Below are positions 12,084 through 23,606 of a DNA stretch of 64,000 bases, piece by piece. Every line of letters starts with the position of its first letter. Within the stretch, counting starts at the first letter, position 1. Made by a program: the position numbers and the translations under genes. The notes beneath the pieces are model-generated. The model was not told where the DNA came from. It saw only the letters and a program-made list of their open reading frames with translations, and did not search any database. Location of the stretch: assembly GCA_014529385.2 (NCBI GenBank), contig CM043971.1:28659709-28723708 (forward strand), read 5' to 3'. This DNA is from Adiantum capillus-veneris. Lineage: Eukaryota > Streptophyta > Polypodiopsida > Polypodiales > Pteridaceae.

Positions 12084-13469
12084 TCACTTGTACCAACTTT
12101 TCCTTTGGTTCCCGGATTGAGTCGTACCAATGTTCTCAGCTGCAAGTTTGTCATGTGAAGGGATTTTCAACCCCATCTTTTCTAGGTTTTTTCTCATTTG
12201 TCCCCAAAGATGCGATCTAATGCGAGAGTAATGGTGCATCTTATAAGAAATGACATCAATTCTTGCAAGCTCTTTGTGTTTGTCATCTAGCTGTATATCC
12301 CTAGGATAAATCCTGTGGTCCATGTTGATCTCCAAGATGGGTGTTGACTGCAATGTGACACTACCATCTTTTTGGCTTCTAATCATCTCCCATAAGGATT
12401 GTGGCCACCGCTCGTCCACTTCAAGAATTGGCTCAATCTCTTGAGATTTGGCCTCATTTGTCATGTTTGCAACCACTCTTGTATCAAATGGATTTTCATT
12501 TCCTTATTTGGTTGGTTTGCCTGTGTTGTTCTGCGTTCTCCTTTTTTAGCATAGGCACTACTTGCTCAGAGATTTTCAATATTTATGGCTGCATTAAGCT
12601 TTTGCTAGCTTTATGAGCCTTTTGCACATTTCCTTTTTTTTTGTTTCAATGTTCGGATGCGGATATGTCATCAATCTCTATTTCAATGTCTGATTGGGTT
12701 TCAGTCTTGCCTTGTAGGCTTACAATAGAGCATCAAAATTCTCATTAACATTTTCTACTAAGACTAAACCTCCCAATGATAATTTGGATGATTTTTCTTT
12801 CTCCGTTTGTTCCTTGTTTTCCTTTTCTTGTTTTGCCTGCTCTTTAATTTGTTGCAGCTCGGTTTCTAGAGTTGTTTTCTCTTTGAGCCTCTTTGCTTTC
12901 ATTTTTTTTTTTTTGCTTTCCATGGTTTTCTTCCATTCCTTAGTGATATGTTCTCAATTTTTGTTTGAATAGGAAATTTGCGTTCCTCCTCAACAGGTGC
13001 ATTTTTGGAAGCTTCTTGAGCTTGAGCTTGATTCATCACCTTTATAAGAACTATGGATTCTACCTTGAATCCTCTTGAAGAAAGAATCACTCCTACAATG
13101 TTCATTATTGTTTTTTTATTGTTGTTTGGATGTCTTGGACAATTAGGAATGAGATGTGTAACTGCACATTCTAAGCAATATCCAAATATCTCTACATTTT
13201 TTGACTGATGAGGGCAATCCCTTGGCCAATGGTTGCCTCCACACTCGTAGCATGGTCCCATTTGTTGCATAGTTGGTGGTGCAGTTGATGGTTACTACTT
13301 CCTCGTAAGAATGTTCTTTGATCCATTCTCCTGATTGTCTACGAACATTAAGGTGTTCGCATTCATGGAATATTAGATTTTTTGTGTGTCGTGGCACATA
13401 TGTTGTTGGTTCAATGTAGTTGACTACCACTCTACCATTGTTTAGAAGAGGTGGTTGTTGCCCTAGCAT
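12084..13469 (-). pseudogene. Gypsy G3 gag with two zinc knuckles
   Basis: These are minus-strand gag fragments. The best-preserved part (13270 downward) carries two knuckles of the C-X2-C-X3-H-X4-C form, CYECGGNHWPRDC and CLECAVTHLIPNC. A Lys/Glu-rich coiled-coil-like segment (12720-12923) follows, then a segment leading to the G3 protease. Frameshifts near 13160 and 12900 separate the parts. The paired knuckles and the adjacent protease support gag. Confidence 0.7.
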
Positions 13470-13642
13470 ACGTTATGATCTCGATTGAGTGTTATACCAT
13501 GGGGTGGGATGATCCCTCGGGGGAGGGGGGGGTCAGTTTTAATAATTGTGTGACTATCATGTGAGTGCAGCAGAAGGGGTTGTTAAATTTCATTTTTTCT
13601 CACATTTTCACATACAAAATGGTACCATAAAAAGGACTTGGG

Positions 13643-13850
13643 AAAAACATTTACAGATTGACTATAAAAGGGTGTATTTTATTTGTAAAAAATTCACAAA
13701 TAAGGAGTTTAAATAATAGTCCTTGAATGCAAGTGATAGACACAGTTCATAAAAACATTTACAGATTGACTAGGAAAAGGGTGTATTTTATTTGTAAAAA
13801 ATTCACAAAAAATACGAGTTTAAATAATAGTCCTTGAATGCACAATTCAT
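13643..13850. repeat. 108-base tandem duplication
   Basis: Two copies start at 13643 and 13751, each opening AAAAACATTTACAGATTGAC. They share the blocks GGGTGTATTTTATTTG and AATAGTCCTTGAATGCA, with a few substitutions and small indels between copies. They lie just outside a gag knuckle (G4), so the unit may come from an element's internal region. Confidence 0.9.
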
Positions 13851-14290
13851 ATAGTGATCCACCCGACCTCCACAAGTATCACACCTTCTCATGGACTGTT
13901 GTCATTTATTTACGTCCTATTTGTAGCCTTGGTTTATTCTCCTTGCCACTTCTTTGACCACTAGATCAATGCTCAAAATCGTAGGAGTTTGAACATCTCT
14001 CTTTTTTGTGGATTCTCTCGTCGTAGAAGAGGCACTACTAGCCATGTTATTTGCATCATACGTCACCTCTCTGTAGGCCTTACAATTGTCAACTAGATAT
14101 AGAGATTCTCTAGTGACTTACACAAACGTCATGCATCCTTTTAAATGTAGGTCCTTTTTTAGAGTTTCATTCCTCAATCCCTCCATAAAGAGAGCTGATA
14201 ATCTCTCATCTTGTGGTAACTCTCTCACAGGACACCTCTCTATGTATTGTTTGAAGCAAAGCAAAGCTTCCTTCACCTTATGTCAAATGT
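13830..14290 (-). pseudogene. Gypsy G4 gag remnant
   Basis: Minus-strand translation from about 14290 gives a gag capsid-like stretch (CFKQYIERCPVRELPQDE, LSALFMEGLRNE, FVQVTRESLYLVD). It ends in a degraded zinc knuckle (CDTCGG, DHYMNC) near 13845-13885. The plus-strand frame at 14086-14394 is partly its shadow. It lies head to head with the plus-strand integrase G5. Confidence 0.6.
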
Positions 14291-14299
14291 ATTCAAATG

Positions 14300-15110
14300 T
14301 GCATCATCGTGATGGATTTCGCCCTACTTACCCATTGGCCATGCATTATAAGTGGGTAGTAGATCTGGTTACAATGCCATTGGGCTTATGGTAAATGAGA
14401 TGCATAGTGATGAGATGCATAGTGCTTGCACGAGAAGACTTAACTAACCAAGTTGAAGGTTGTGCTCTAAGAAGAAAAAACACGGAAGGGATATGTAAGT
14501 TACTCTTGGAAGATGTGATTATCCATTATGGTTGCATTGGGAAAATAACAGCAGACATGAGTGAGTTGGATGTTGACAAAGCCAGGAAATTTTTCTCTAG
14601 GTTGGGCAGTACGCTTGCTCTCACTACTGCATACAATCCTGAAGGGAAGGATAAATCGGAGTGTGGGCATCCTCCTATCATAAAATATTTGGCTAAGGCC
14701 TACAAAGGTAAACTAATAAAGTGGCTTAGGTTTTTGCCTTATGCTTTATGGGCTGATGGTACAACTCATAGCTCAATTACTGGTTATATGCCTTATGAGT
14801 TAGTGTCCTATTAGAAAATTGTAATGCCAAATGAGGAAGTAATTCCCACATGGAATGTATTTCCTTGGGAGAATGGAATGAATAGGGAAGACCCTCTTGC
14901 TTTGCACAAACAACAATTTGAAAGAAGGCCTCAAGATATTGACATTGCAATAGCAAGATTGAAAAATGCAAGGTTAAGTATAAAAACAGGTTTTACAAAA
15001 GACATAGGCTAAGGCCTAGAGCGATTGGGTGTTGGTATATGACATTAACCTTCACAACCAAAATTCAACAATAAGAAAGCTTTCAAAGAGATAGTTTGGT
15101 CCTTACATGG
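14300..15110 (+). pseudogene. Ty3/gypsy G5 integrase
   Basis: One frame runs through 14300-15010 with in-frame stops at 14392 (TAA) and 14812 (TAG). It carries an integrase core: KWVVDLVTMPLG (first Asp), ITADMSELD (second Asp), ALTTAYNPEGK, and an E retained in KSECGHPPI. C-terminal WNVFPWENG and the FGPYMV beta-barrel start (about 15096-15115) follow. Both early stops fall where a Gln codon would be expected by family pattern. The copia A insertion truncates it right after FGPYMV. Confidence 0.8.
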
Positions 15111-15368
15111 TGAAGGAGAGGAGCCGGGAGCATAGCGGAAGAGGAAGAGGAATACGCATACACAAACACTTCCATAGCCACACACACAGGTTGGAGGGGG
15201 AGATCCGACACACACTGTGTGCCCCCTTTCTTTCTTCTCTATCTTATGGACTTAGGCACAATACACACTCTACTTAGTGTTAGTGGCTCACACAAGTATA
15301 TAGTTGTACGCTTAGGGCTAGTAGCAGTTAGTGATGGGGGGTCGGCCACATGGCCATTAAACCTAACA
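15111..15368 (-). repeat. Copia A 3' LTR
   Basis: It is homologous to 20576-20818 over about 240 bases, with roughly nine in ten positions identical by eye. The shared core starts at GAGCCGGGAGC (15121), and the inner edge is ACCTAACA at 15368. Directly inside lies the purine tract, CAAGTGGGAGAA on the minus strand (15369-15380), which is typical of copia elements. Confidence 0.85.
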
Positions 15369-15423
15369 TTCTCCCACTTGATGGCCAATGTGGGAGACCA
15401 CAAGAATGGAAGAGAACCACTCT

Positions 15424-16620
15424 TCACCCAATGCCCATCACCTCATGACAGTGCTGAAACTGATGGTTGGAGAGACTTTTAGTGAGTGCATCCGCTGTGT
15501 TCTCTGATGTAGGAATCTTCATTAAATCAAGGCTCTTATTTTCCAGGCATTCACGACTAAAGTGATAACGCACATCAATGTGTTTTGTTCTGGGATGAAA
15601 CATTGGATTGTTGGCCAAGCAATAGCACTCTGACTGTCACAATGAAGAATTGGTGTACAGTGCTCCAATCCAAGATCTTTCACTAGGCGAGAAAGTCAAA
15701 TAGCTTCTTTGCATGCCTCAATCAATGCAACATACATACTCTGCCTCTGTGGTAGAAATGGATGTACAATCTTGAAGAAAGGATCTCCAAGAAATAACAG
15801 AACCAACAAATGTGTAAATCCAACCTATTGTTGATTTATGAGACTATCAACACGGCCTATATAATCACTGTCTACAAATCCCTGAATGGATGACTCTCCA
15901 CGACCATAGCATAATTGTCTATCTGCAGTGCCACTCAAGTATCTGAGAATCGACTTGACAGCATCCCAATGCTTTTTACCAGGGTTAGACATAAATCTGC
16001 TAACAACTCCCATTGCATGTGCAATGTCAGGTCTTGTAGCCACCATGGCATACATGAGACTACCACAAGCTGAATCATAAGGAACCTTAGCCATCGCAGC
16101 TTTTCCTCAACAGATTTGGGACAGTCGTTCTTGCTAAGTTTCAAATATGCAAGCAATGGAGTAATCAAATCCTTCCCCTTCTGCATTTTGAAATGATCAA
16201 GAACCTTGTGCACATACTCTTTTTGAGAAAGGTACAACAACCTCTTCTTGCGGTCACGAGTAATTCACATACCCAAAATGTGATTAGCTTCACCCAAATC
16301 TTTCATGTCAATTTGGCTTTTTAGCTTGGTTTTCAAGTCAGCAATGTCCTTCTTGGAATGACCAGCAATAAGCATGTCATCTACATAAAGGATAAGCATA
16401 ATAATTTGTCCATTGGGTTGTCTTTTCACGTAAATACATGGATCCTCATTGCTGCGCTTATAGCCTAGGGAACGCATAAATGCATCAAACTTTTGGTACC
16501 ATTGTCTAGATGATTTCTTCAAGCCATAGAGACTTTTCAGAAGCTTACAGACCAAATGTTCCTTGCCCTTTAGTACAAACCCTTCAAGTTGCTGCATATA
16601 AATCTCTTCCCCGAGATCAC
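15424..16620 (-). pseudogene. Copia A reverse transcriptase and RNase H
   Basis: On the minus strand, 16265-16597 holds the RT palm (KSLYGLKKSSRQWYQKFDAF) and an intact YVDDMLIAG catalytic motif. From 16240 to 15825 come the connection, RPDIAHAMGVVSRFMSNPGK and WDAVKSILRYLSGTAD. The segment at 15424-15618 gives the end of RNase H (TKHIDVRYHFSRE, TADALTK). At least three frame breaks separate these pieces. Confidence 0.85.
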
Positions 16621-16624
16621 CATG

Positions 16625-18340
16625 TCAGAAATCTATAATGACATCCATTTTATCAAACTCCATATCTTCAGTGGCAACCAAAGCAAACAAAATTCTTAGT
16701 GTGGCCATCTTGACCACTGGAGAAAAGATTTCCTGGAAATCGACACCATATTCTTGCTTGAAACCTTTGGCCACTAAACGAACTTTGTAATTGTCAATCT
16801 TCTTCTTGTAAACCCATTTACAAGGCAATGCTTTCCTACCTTTTGGCAATGGAACAATTTCCCATGGTTTGTTCTTTGCAATACTGGACAGCTCCCTCTT
16901 CATAGCATGTTCCCACTGAACCTTATCATTGGCTAGCATAGCCTCTTTGTAACAAGAAGGCTCACCACTATCTGACAGTAAAACAAAATCCACATCTGGA
17001 AAAAAATATTCTGGTGGATGTGAGACTCTTTGAGATCTCCATGGCTTATCAGAACTTGTACTAGCATGTGTAGTAATTGGCTCGGGAGCTGTCTGGACAG
17101 GAGGTGACACATCGGAAAACGTCACTTTTCGGAATTCAACCTCTTTCATTGGCAGTCTATGCATCTTAGTCTCATTAAACACAACATCACTGCTACGGAT
17201 CACTGATCGACTTTCCGAATCCCATAAATGATAGCCAAATTGACCATCTACACCACAGCCAATGAAGATGCATTTCTTGGACTCAGGATCTAGCTTAGAA
17301 CGCAACTCCTTGGGTACATGTGCATAAGCTTCACAGCCAAATGTGTGAAGTTTTTCATAAGAAACTTTATGCCCTAACCATAACTCCAAAGGTACACAAA
17401 AATGTAATGAATCATGTGGAGATCTATTGATCGAGTACACGGCTGTGTATAATGCTTCAGCCCAAAACGCTTGCGGTAAATTAGTCTGTGATAGCATATA
17501 CATAATCCGCTCTAGGATGGTCCTATTCATTCATACAGCAACACCATTTTGTGCAGGGGTATAAGGAGTTGTAAACTCACACTTAATTCCCCTACTTGAA
17601 TAGAAGTCTGTAAACTCTTTGGAGACATATTCTCCACCATTGTCTGAGTGCAAAGCTTTAAACTTATGTTCAGAGTGAGTTTCAACACTAGATAAGAACT
17701 TCTTGAAGCAAGAAACAGTCTCATCTTTAGACTTCATGGCGTAAACCCAAACATGTCGTGTTGCATCGTCAATGAATGTAACATAATAGGATGCACCACC
17801 ATGGGATTTAGAAGGCATAGGCTCACATAAATCATTGTGCACAAACTCTAAGGGTTTTCTTTCTTTGTCAAAAGAATGTGTACGATGTGTCCGTGTTTGC
17901 TTTCCATATTGACAATGCTCACAAAAGGGAAAATCAAAAAATGACAAAGACAGTAAGTAGCCCAAACAAGAGAGTGTCTCCATTCCCTTCTTTAACATAT
18001 GTCCTAGCCGGCTATGCCACAAAGCAATGATTGGCAGCTTGGTTACAGAAAGAGCATTGTGTTATCAGATACATAAAGAGGAGAAAGTGAACCAAATTTA
18101 GAACCATGGGCTATAATAAGATGACCCTTCGCAACATGCCAAGACTGGTGATGAAAAGTGACTTTGTAACACAAGTCATCAAAATGTCCAACCGAAATCA
18201 GATTGTGTGTCAAGGCTGGAACATGACACACATTATGGATGATAAACTTCACCCCATTTTCCATAACCATGGCAATATCACCTACGCCAACAATGTCATA
18301 AGAGTAATTGTCACCAAGTGTGACACAGCCAATGGTTTCC
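16625..18340 (-). pseudogene. Copia A integrase and start of RT
   Basis: The GAG-pre-integrase zinc motif (H3, H8, C34, C37 of the frame starting at 18022) is followed by the core: VHNDLCEPM (first Asp) and LHSDNGGEYVS (second Asp). At PYTPAQNGVA the expected catalytic Glu is lost: the frame reads Val and then a stop at 17531. Translation resumes in another frame at 17530 with the rest of the core, the FGCEAYAHVP segment, and the RT N-terminus (RLVAKGFKQEYGVDF, ETF-like IFSPV). Inactive. Confidence 0.85.
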
Positions 18341-18344
18341 TCAT

Positions 18345-19424
18345 ATGTAGTAGATCAATGCCTACGAGGTGTGACATGCAACGAAGCACCCGAATCAAGA
18401 ATCCATGTATGGGATACTTCACCGCTAACAAGGAGTTCAGTTGGCGTAGAGCGCTGCAAAGATAGAGTTTCTTGTGCATCATAAAAGACATCATTATTTT
18501 TAGTCAACATATTAATGTCTTGTGCATCATTGTCATCCTGAACTATGTTCAGTTCTTCAATCTTAACCGAACTCTTTGGTTTCTCCTCTTTATCATCATG
18601 ATCTTTGCCTTTACCTTTGCCGTCCTCTTTGTCACGCTTCCAAGCATAACAATCCTTCTTTATGTGACCAAACTTATCACAATAATGGCATTGAACATTG
18701 CGGCGACCACGAGACTTTGATCTACCCTTTGATGCATCTCTATTGCCCTCTTTCTTGGACTCACATTGCGAAGGACGGCCTTTACGTTTCTTATCATCCC
18801 TTTGCACATAATGAGCTTCGCCATAATGCGAGCTAGTCATGGTCTTCCGACGCATCTCCTCTGACAAAAGTGCACTAGTAACATCATCGTATTTTAGCAT
18901 ACATTAGGAGCAGAGTTACTAATAACTGTGCAAAAAATATCCCAAGAGGGTGACAAAACGAACAAAGCAAAAAGATTGCTTTCATCTCATCATCAATGGT
19001 CATGTGTTGTGCAACGAATCTAGGAAAAGAGAGAATCAAAATCATTGATATGGCTGGAAACACTAGCTGACTCTTTCATACGAAGGTTAAAAAGTTTTCG
19101 CATCATGAAAACCTTATTGCTAGTCATATCCTTTTCGTAAGTGTCGGATAATTTCTACCATAAAATATGAGCAGTCTTGCATTCTAACATTGAAAAGTAC
19201 ACCGACTCAACAAGGTGCAGTCTAATCATTGATCTATATAGCTCATCAAGCTCCTCCCACTGTAACTGAGTCATGTGCATATCTTCAGTTCTAGCCGCAT
19301 AGGCAATAAGCAACTTTTGCTTCTTTTGGGCAAGCATATCGTGCATTTGGTTCTTCCAAAGCTGAAAATTAGTGCCATCAAACTTATTTATGTCATAAAT
19401 GTCACGGTCTTTGCTAGTAGACAT
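18345..19424 (-). pseudogene. Copia A gag and protease
   Basis: From 19424 the gag begins MSTSKDRDIYDINKFDGTNF with the copia UBN2-type pattern (LWKNQMHDMLAQ). A broken stretch at 18900-19155 is followed by a CCHC knuckle (C71, C74, H79, C84 in the frame starting at 18900, nt 18690-18649). The protease active site WILDSGASLHVT is at about 18396. The D-S-G is intact but the upstream gag is frame-shifted. Confidence 0.85.
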
Positions 19425-20575
19425 GGTGACAAAACTACCAAAAGATTTTGGGAAAATTTCAATAGAGTCTTTTTTGTATTTCGGACTATGTCAACCAAAA
19501 TACGAGACAGAATGACCAAGTATGTCACTCACAAAGCATAAAAGAGGGCAACGCCTCTCAAAAGCACATTGTATAGAGACCAACTGAGGTGCATAAACTG
19601 TTAAACTAACCATAGACCGCTAACTCAGCGTCAAAAGCACCTATACCACTCTATACATGTCATACGGGGAGGCCTCGTAAGGGATGCTCTAGCTACCTGT
19701 ATCACCGAAGATATCTCCACATTTGAGAATACCCCAGCTCAATGAAAACCTCATGCTATCGACCCTCAACAATGTAGGTTATGCAGCAAAATGTATAGCC
19801 AAGTCTTAGAAATGGCTATCATCCGGACCAAGTCTCAGAAATGGTCGGGACTACCATACTAGCCAAAAGATGGCTCCACAAAATCGTACAGTGGCAGTAT
19901 CCACAAAGACGTACAAGTCTATCACAATGCTCAAACGGGAGTCAAAAGCATGTGCATGCAAAGAAATATCCCTACGGGGAGTCAAACCGCTCTCAAAAGA
20001 GCTCAAACACTATCAAAAGTGCCAACATATGCATGTACGCATACAAAAACTACTCCCACTAGAACCAAAATATCATAGGCATTGAAACCTGTAGCCTGTG
20101 AGTCGATGCCAATGTCGTAGCCGAAGCCGAAATCGAGGCCGAGAAGCACAAAGGAAGCTAACCAAGCTGCTCTATGTATCAGTACCTGTACATGTATCTG
20201 TACCTGTAGTCGAAGAAGACAATGCCGTCAAACTCCCACTCTATGTGTGTGTATGAGGCCACTCCGAAAGAGGCCACACACTCCCGAATGATCCGTGGGC
20301 TCTTGTAGATGGAAGAGACTGCAACAATGGTACCTGTAATGGCTATGGAAGCTTTGCAGCACAAACTACCAAAAGAGAGCTGAAAAATGCAACTCCTAAA
20401 CCGTAGCTCGAATAAGGTTTCTGATGGCACGAATGGCTCCGAAAAGGAGGTAAAATCGTAGGACACCTAATAGAAACGCTCTCGAGATGCTGAATTTACC
20501 AATGCCGAAGTCGGAACCCTGTTTGCACTCTTGAAAGTGTGCGCGCGTGAAAGTGATTTTGGGAATGATACTAGA
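19425..20575 (-). other. Copia A 5' leader
   Basis: About 1.15 kb lies between the 5' LTR and the gag start with no coding signal. Its LTR-proximal part (20400-20560) resembles the leader of copia B (46150-46280) in short blocks such as CGAA-GGCT and GGTAAAA-CG-AGG, suggesting related elements. Confidence 0.6.
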
Positions 20576-20818
20576 TGAGCCGGGAGCACAGCGGAAGAGG
20601 AAGAGGAATACGCACACACACCACCATAGCCACACACAGGTTGGAGGGGAAGAGCCGACACACACTGTGTGTCCCCTTTCTTTCTTCTCTATCTTATGCA
20701 CTTAGGCACAATACACACTCTACTTAGTGTTAGTGGCTCACACAAGTGTATAGTTGTACACTTAGGGTTAGTAGTAGTTAGTGATGGGCGGTCGACCACG
20801 TGGCCATTTAACCTAACG
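20576..20818 (-). repeat. Copia A 5' LTR
   Basis: This is the second LTR copy, about 243 bases, opening with TGAGCCGGGAGC at 20576 and ending ACCTAACG. The terminal A of the left copy is G here, so the terminal TG on the coding strand is mutated. It is followed by CATGG, the candidate target duplication. Confidence 0.85.
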
Positions 20819-20829
20819 CATGGTTAAGC

Positions 20830-22077
20830 ATGTACATGGGAATTGAGGTCTCAATCATAAAACAAGAACAAGCATGGGCTATTATGGCAAAGGACATGAT
20901 TGACAAGGCAAAACTCTTTTTTCAAGGTGGCCAGTAGAAAGATCTTGAGGTACACGACAAAATGCTACTCCTAGGTGGTCTAGCCTGAGACAGTGGCACA
21001 ACAGGGAAGCTAGTACAGAAGTGTACCAAAGCAACGAAGGCTTTGAAATGGGGAGAGATAACAAGGTATTTTCAAAACTCCTAACCCACTGGTCCCCTTG
21101 GCTCTTTAAAGCAAGAAGCATCCTTTTGAACCCATTTTGAACAAAAATTGCCAGAAAGATGAATAACAAAGTTTTATGATGACCGGCCCATTTTTGGGAC
21201 ATCAGTTTGTAGGAGCTAGAAAGGAAAGACCAACTTGCTACCCAATTCCCCAATGGGATTGAAAGATTGTTGAACAATAGAGCTATAGAAGGGCTAGACA
21301 GAGTCTGTTTGCCTTCTTCTGCGAGTCCAAGTTCGGGTGGAAGTTTACCACAATTGAATGTTCACGTCCGATTGGTTTCCCCCCTCAACAAGCATCGGGG
21401 AAAGCAACGGTCAGAATCAAGATTCAAGATGGGTAGCGATAGCGAACAACATCTGGTGTCCACAATGGCCGCATGTGATGATCTTTTTATGAAAGGTACT
21501 TTGGGGGGCCTTGTCAACAAGCATGAAGGCTCTAGCCAGAGGTATTGGTTTAGATAAACGGCTAGTGAGGATGTCCCTCACTTATTCAAGGAGTGCCGAC
21601 GATTTGTGGCCTACTGGTAGGGAAGATCTACAAATGGATCCAAAAGACCTAGAAGATAGGGTTCTTCAAGAACGATCTTTTCTTAGGTGGGAAGGTTATG
21701 AAAATCCAAACACTACTTATCTATACACAAATTGTGAGATTCTATTACTTTAAGCAAGTTTGGAAGGCCAAGAACTGTCAGGTTTTTGAGAATATCCTCA
21801 CAACATCTAGCTTCACGAAGATTATACAAGAAAGCAAGGAAGTGATTGTTGCCATTGGTAAAAGGAAGTACTCTGACGAGTGGAATAGGGCAATTGGCAC
21901 CGTAATGATTGAAATGTGTTGACGAGTTCATGGGTTGTGGTTCACCTCTGTCTAGGGCCATGTAGCTTTTCGGTGTATCGCATGATCCCTCAAGGCTAGA
22001 CACGAGCTGGAGGTTACCTTGTACATTTCTTTTGGAATAATTTAATACATCCACTCACAATAGTGAAAAAAAAAAAG
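20830..22077 (+). mobile_element. LINE L1, 5'-truncated 3' end
   Basis: Degraded plus-strand LINE sequence ends in an 11-base A tail (22067-22077). Recognisable parts: the zinc-binding region after RT (ARGIGLDK, then ASEDVPHLFKEC in another frame near 21565-21600) and a tail frame FKNDLF, TQIVRFYYF, VWKAKN, IIQESKEV (21665-21870). The same string of motifs, with FKNDLFFG, TQIIRYYF and IIQESRV, occurs in L2 on the opposite strand. The 3' UTR stretch AATACATCCACTC is also shared, so both belong to one family. Confidence 0.75.
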
Positions 22078-22282
22078 GAATCACCATTTGAGGCGATCAT
22101 TACCTTATTTTCAAAGCTTCAAAAACATAAACATACACTAAGGCCTTTGCATGTGACAAGGGTAAAGAAATGGAAGCCTCAAATTTGAATCTCCCCCGGG
22201 TTAGATATGAATCTCTCTCACACACTCACACCCATGCACACATACATAGTTTCTTTCATAGATACATGTAGACACATAGAAT
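22078..22282. other. Short spacer, no gene
   Basis: The flank of the LINE L1 A tail; nothing recognised. Confidence 0.5.
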
Positions 22283-22286
22283 CTAT

Positions 22287-22342
<56 letters not shown>

Positions 22343-22356
22343 CCCTCCCCCCCCCC
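22283..22356 (+). repeat. Compound (CT)n(CA)n microsatellite with C-run
   Basis: A CT run to 22320 is followed by a CA run to about 22342 and a C-run at 22347-22356. Confidence 0.97.
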
Positions 22357-22469
22357 AAAACACTCACACAAGTGAGGAGAGAACATTCAACGCCATAGGA
22401 ACAATCCCAAAAGACGTCATAGATACGTGTGTATGTGTGTGTGTTTTCGTTTTATAAAACAAGAAGAGA

Positions 22470-22553
22470 AAATTAGAATAACCTTTCTATCACCCTAAGG
22501 CCAAGTATGGTAAATTAGAATAACCTTTCTATCACCCTAAGGCCAAGTATGGT
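22470..22553 (+). repeat. 42-base tandem duplication of a SINE-like segment
   Basis: Two near-identical 42-base units start at 22470 and 22512. Each carries ATAACCTTTCTATCACCC and then GGCCAAGTATGGTA. A related string occurs at 53882-53918 at the start of a tRNA-like insertion, so this may be a second, diverged SINE copy with a duplicated 5' part. Confidence 0.85.
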
Positions 22554-22556
22554 AGA

Positions 22557-23008
22557 TTTTAGTTATCAAAAGTTCTCTCTAGAGGATTAGAGGCTTAGAG
22601 CTTGAGTTTTCTAGGGATTGCTCACGTCCATTTATCCATACATCATAGAGATCTTAGAATGTATGAATTGAGATAAATGACACCACAACAAATTTATAAA
22701 GGTATCACTTTGCAATTGAGGGGGACTCTCCTTACCAACTTAAGTCCCTTCATTCAAAGGACAATATCAGCTTTCTCTCTTCTCCGGTCATTGTGGATTC
22801 TCTCTTTTGGTGTGATTGAACTTTGAAGGGATGGCCATGGGGCAAATTGGGAATAGAATAATGGTGTTGTGCTGTGTGCATCCAAAAGAAGGATGGGATG
22901 TTGGCCAAGTGCCTAGCCTACTTTACCAATTGAAAAGGGAACTTGGAAATTGGATTACTCTTATTTTTGTTTTCTTGGTTTTCAATTGATATGTTTACTA
23001 TAAGGTGT
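22557..23008. other. Non-coding spacer
   Basis: Nothing recognised apart from the left copy of the L2 target duplication (22996-23008). Confidence 0.5.
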
Positions 23009-23593
23009 GTTTTTTTTTTTCAAAACTCACAATTGCGAGTGGATAGTATTAAGAACATCAGCAATATACAACAATCTCGAGCTCAGACCGAGCCTCGAGG
23101 GTTTCAGGATTGCACGTTATCTGCTTGGCAAGGCTTTCCCTATTACAAGATGTTATGTATTGTTCTAGACCAATCCTCTTAGGCTTGTTTGCCTCTGATC
23201 ATGTGAATCGTCACTCTGCTCTCTTGTATGATTTCACAAAAGCTTGCCACAGCCATATCCCCCTCAAACACGCGGCGGTTCCTTGCCTGCCAAATATGGT
23301 GCAAGAAGTAGTACCTGATTATTTGAGTGCAGACCAAAAGAGCACGACTTCCCAACCTATCACTACCAAAAAACAGATCATTCTTGAAGAACTTAATTTG
23401 CCATGTCCTTTGAATCCCCTTGCATAATTTCCCAGCCATGCCCCTGATTGCCTGGCATCCCATGAAAAGGTGGGCTAGGTCTTCACTAGCTATTCTACAC
23501 CCTGAGCAACGATCGAACCCGATGCCTCTTTCTTGTACCTTTACTCCCGTCGACAGAGCACCCCACATCACTTTCCACAAAAATATCTTCATA
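23009..23593 (-). mobile_element. LINE L2, 5'-truncated insertion with target duplication
   Basis: This is a 585-base minus-strand LINE fragment. It has an A tail (T run 23010-23020 on plus) and perfect 13-base flanking repeats TACTATAAGGTGT (22996-23008 and 23594-23606), the signature of target-primed reverse transcription. Its single 137-codon frame (23179-23592) encodes the post-RT zinc region, FLWKVMWGALST, then CSGC, ASEDLAHLFMGC, followed by the C-terminal FKNDLFFG, WQARNRRVFEG and IIQESR segments. It is dead on arrival, lacking RT and endonuclease. Confidence 0.9.
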
Positions 23594-23606
23594 TACTATA
23601 AGGTGT

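Larger units (their letters stand above)
15111..20818 (-). mobile_element. Ty1/copia element A, full length, decayed
   Basis: This is a minus-strand element with two LTRs, a polypurine tract, gag, protease, integrase, RT and RNase H in copia order. The pentamer CATGG occurs on both sides (15106-15110 and 20819-20823), as expected for a 5-bp target duplication. The left outer edge (15111 or 15119) is not certain. A possible primer-binding site (reverse complement of 20562-20573, TAGTATCATTCC) matches the initiator-Met type in 8 of 12 positions. Many stops and frameshifts make it non-autonomous. Confidence 0.85.
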
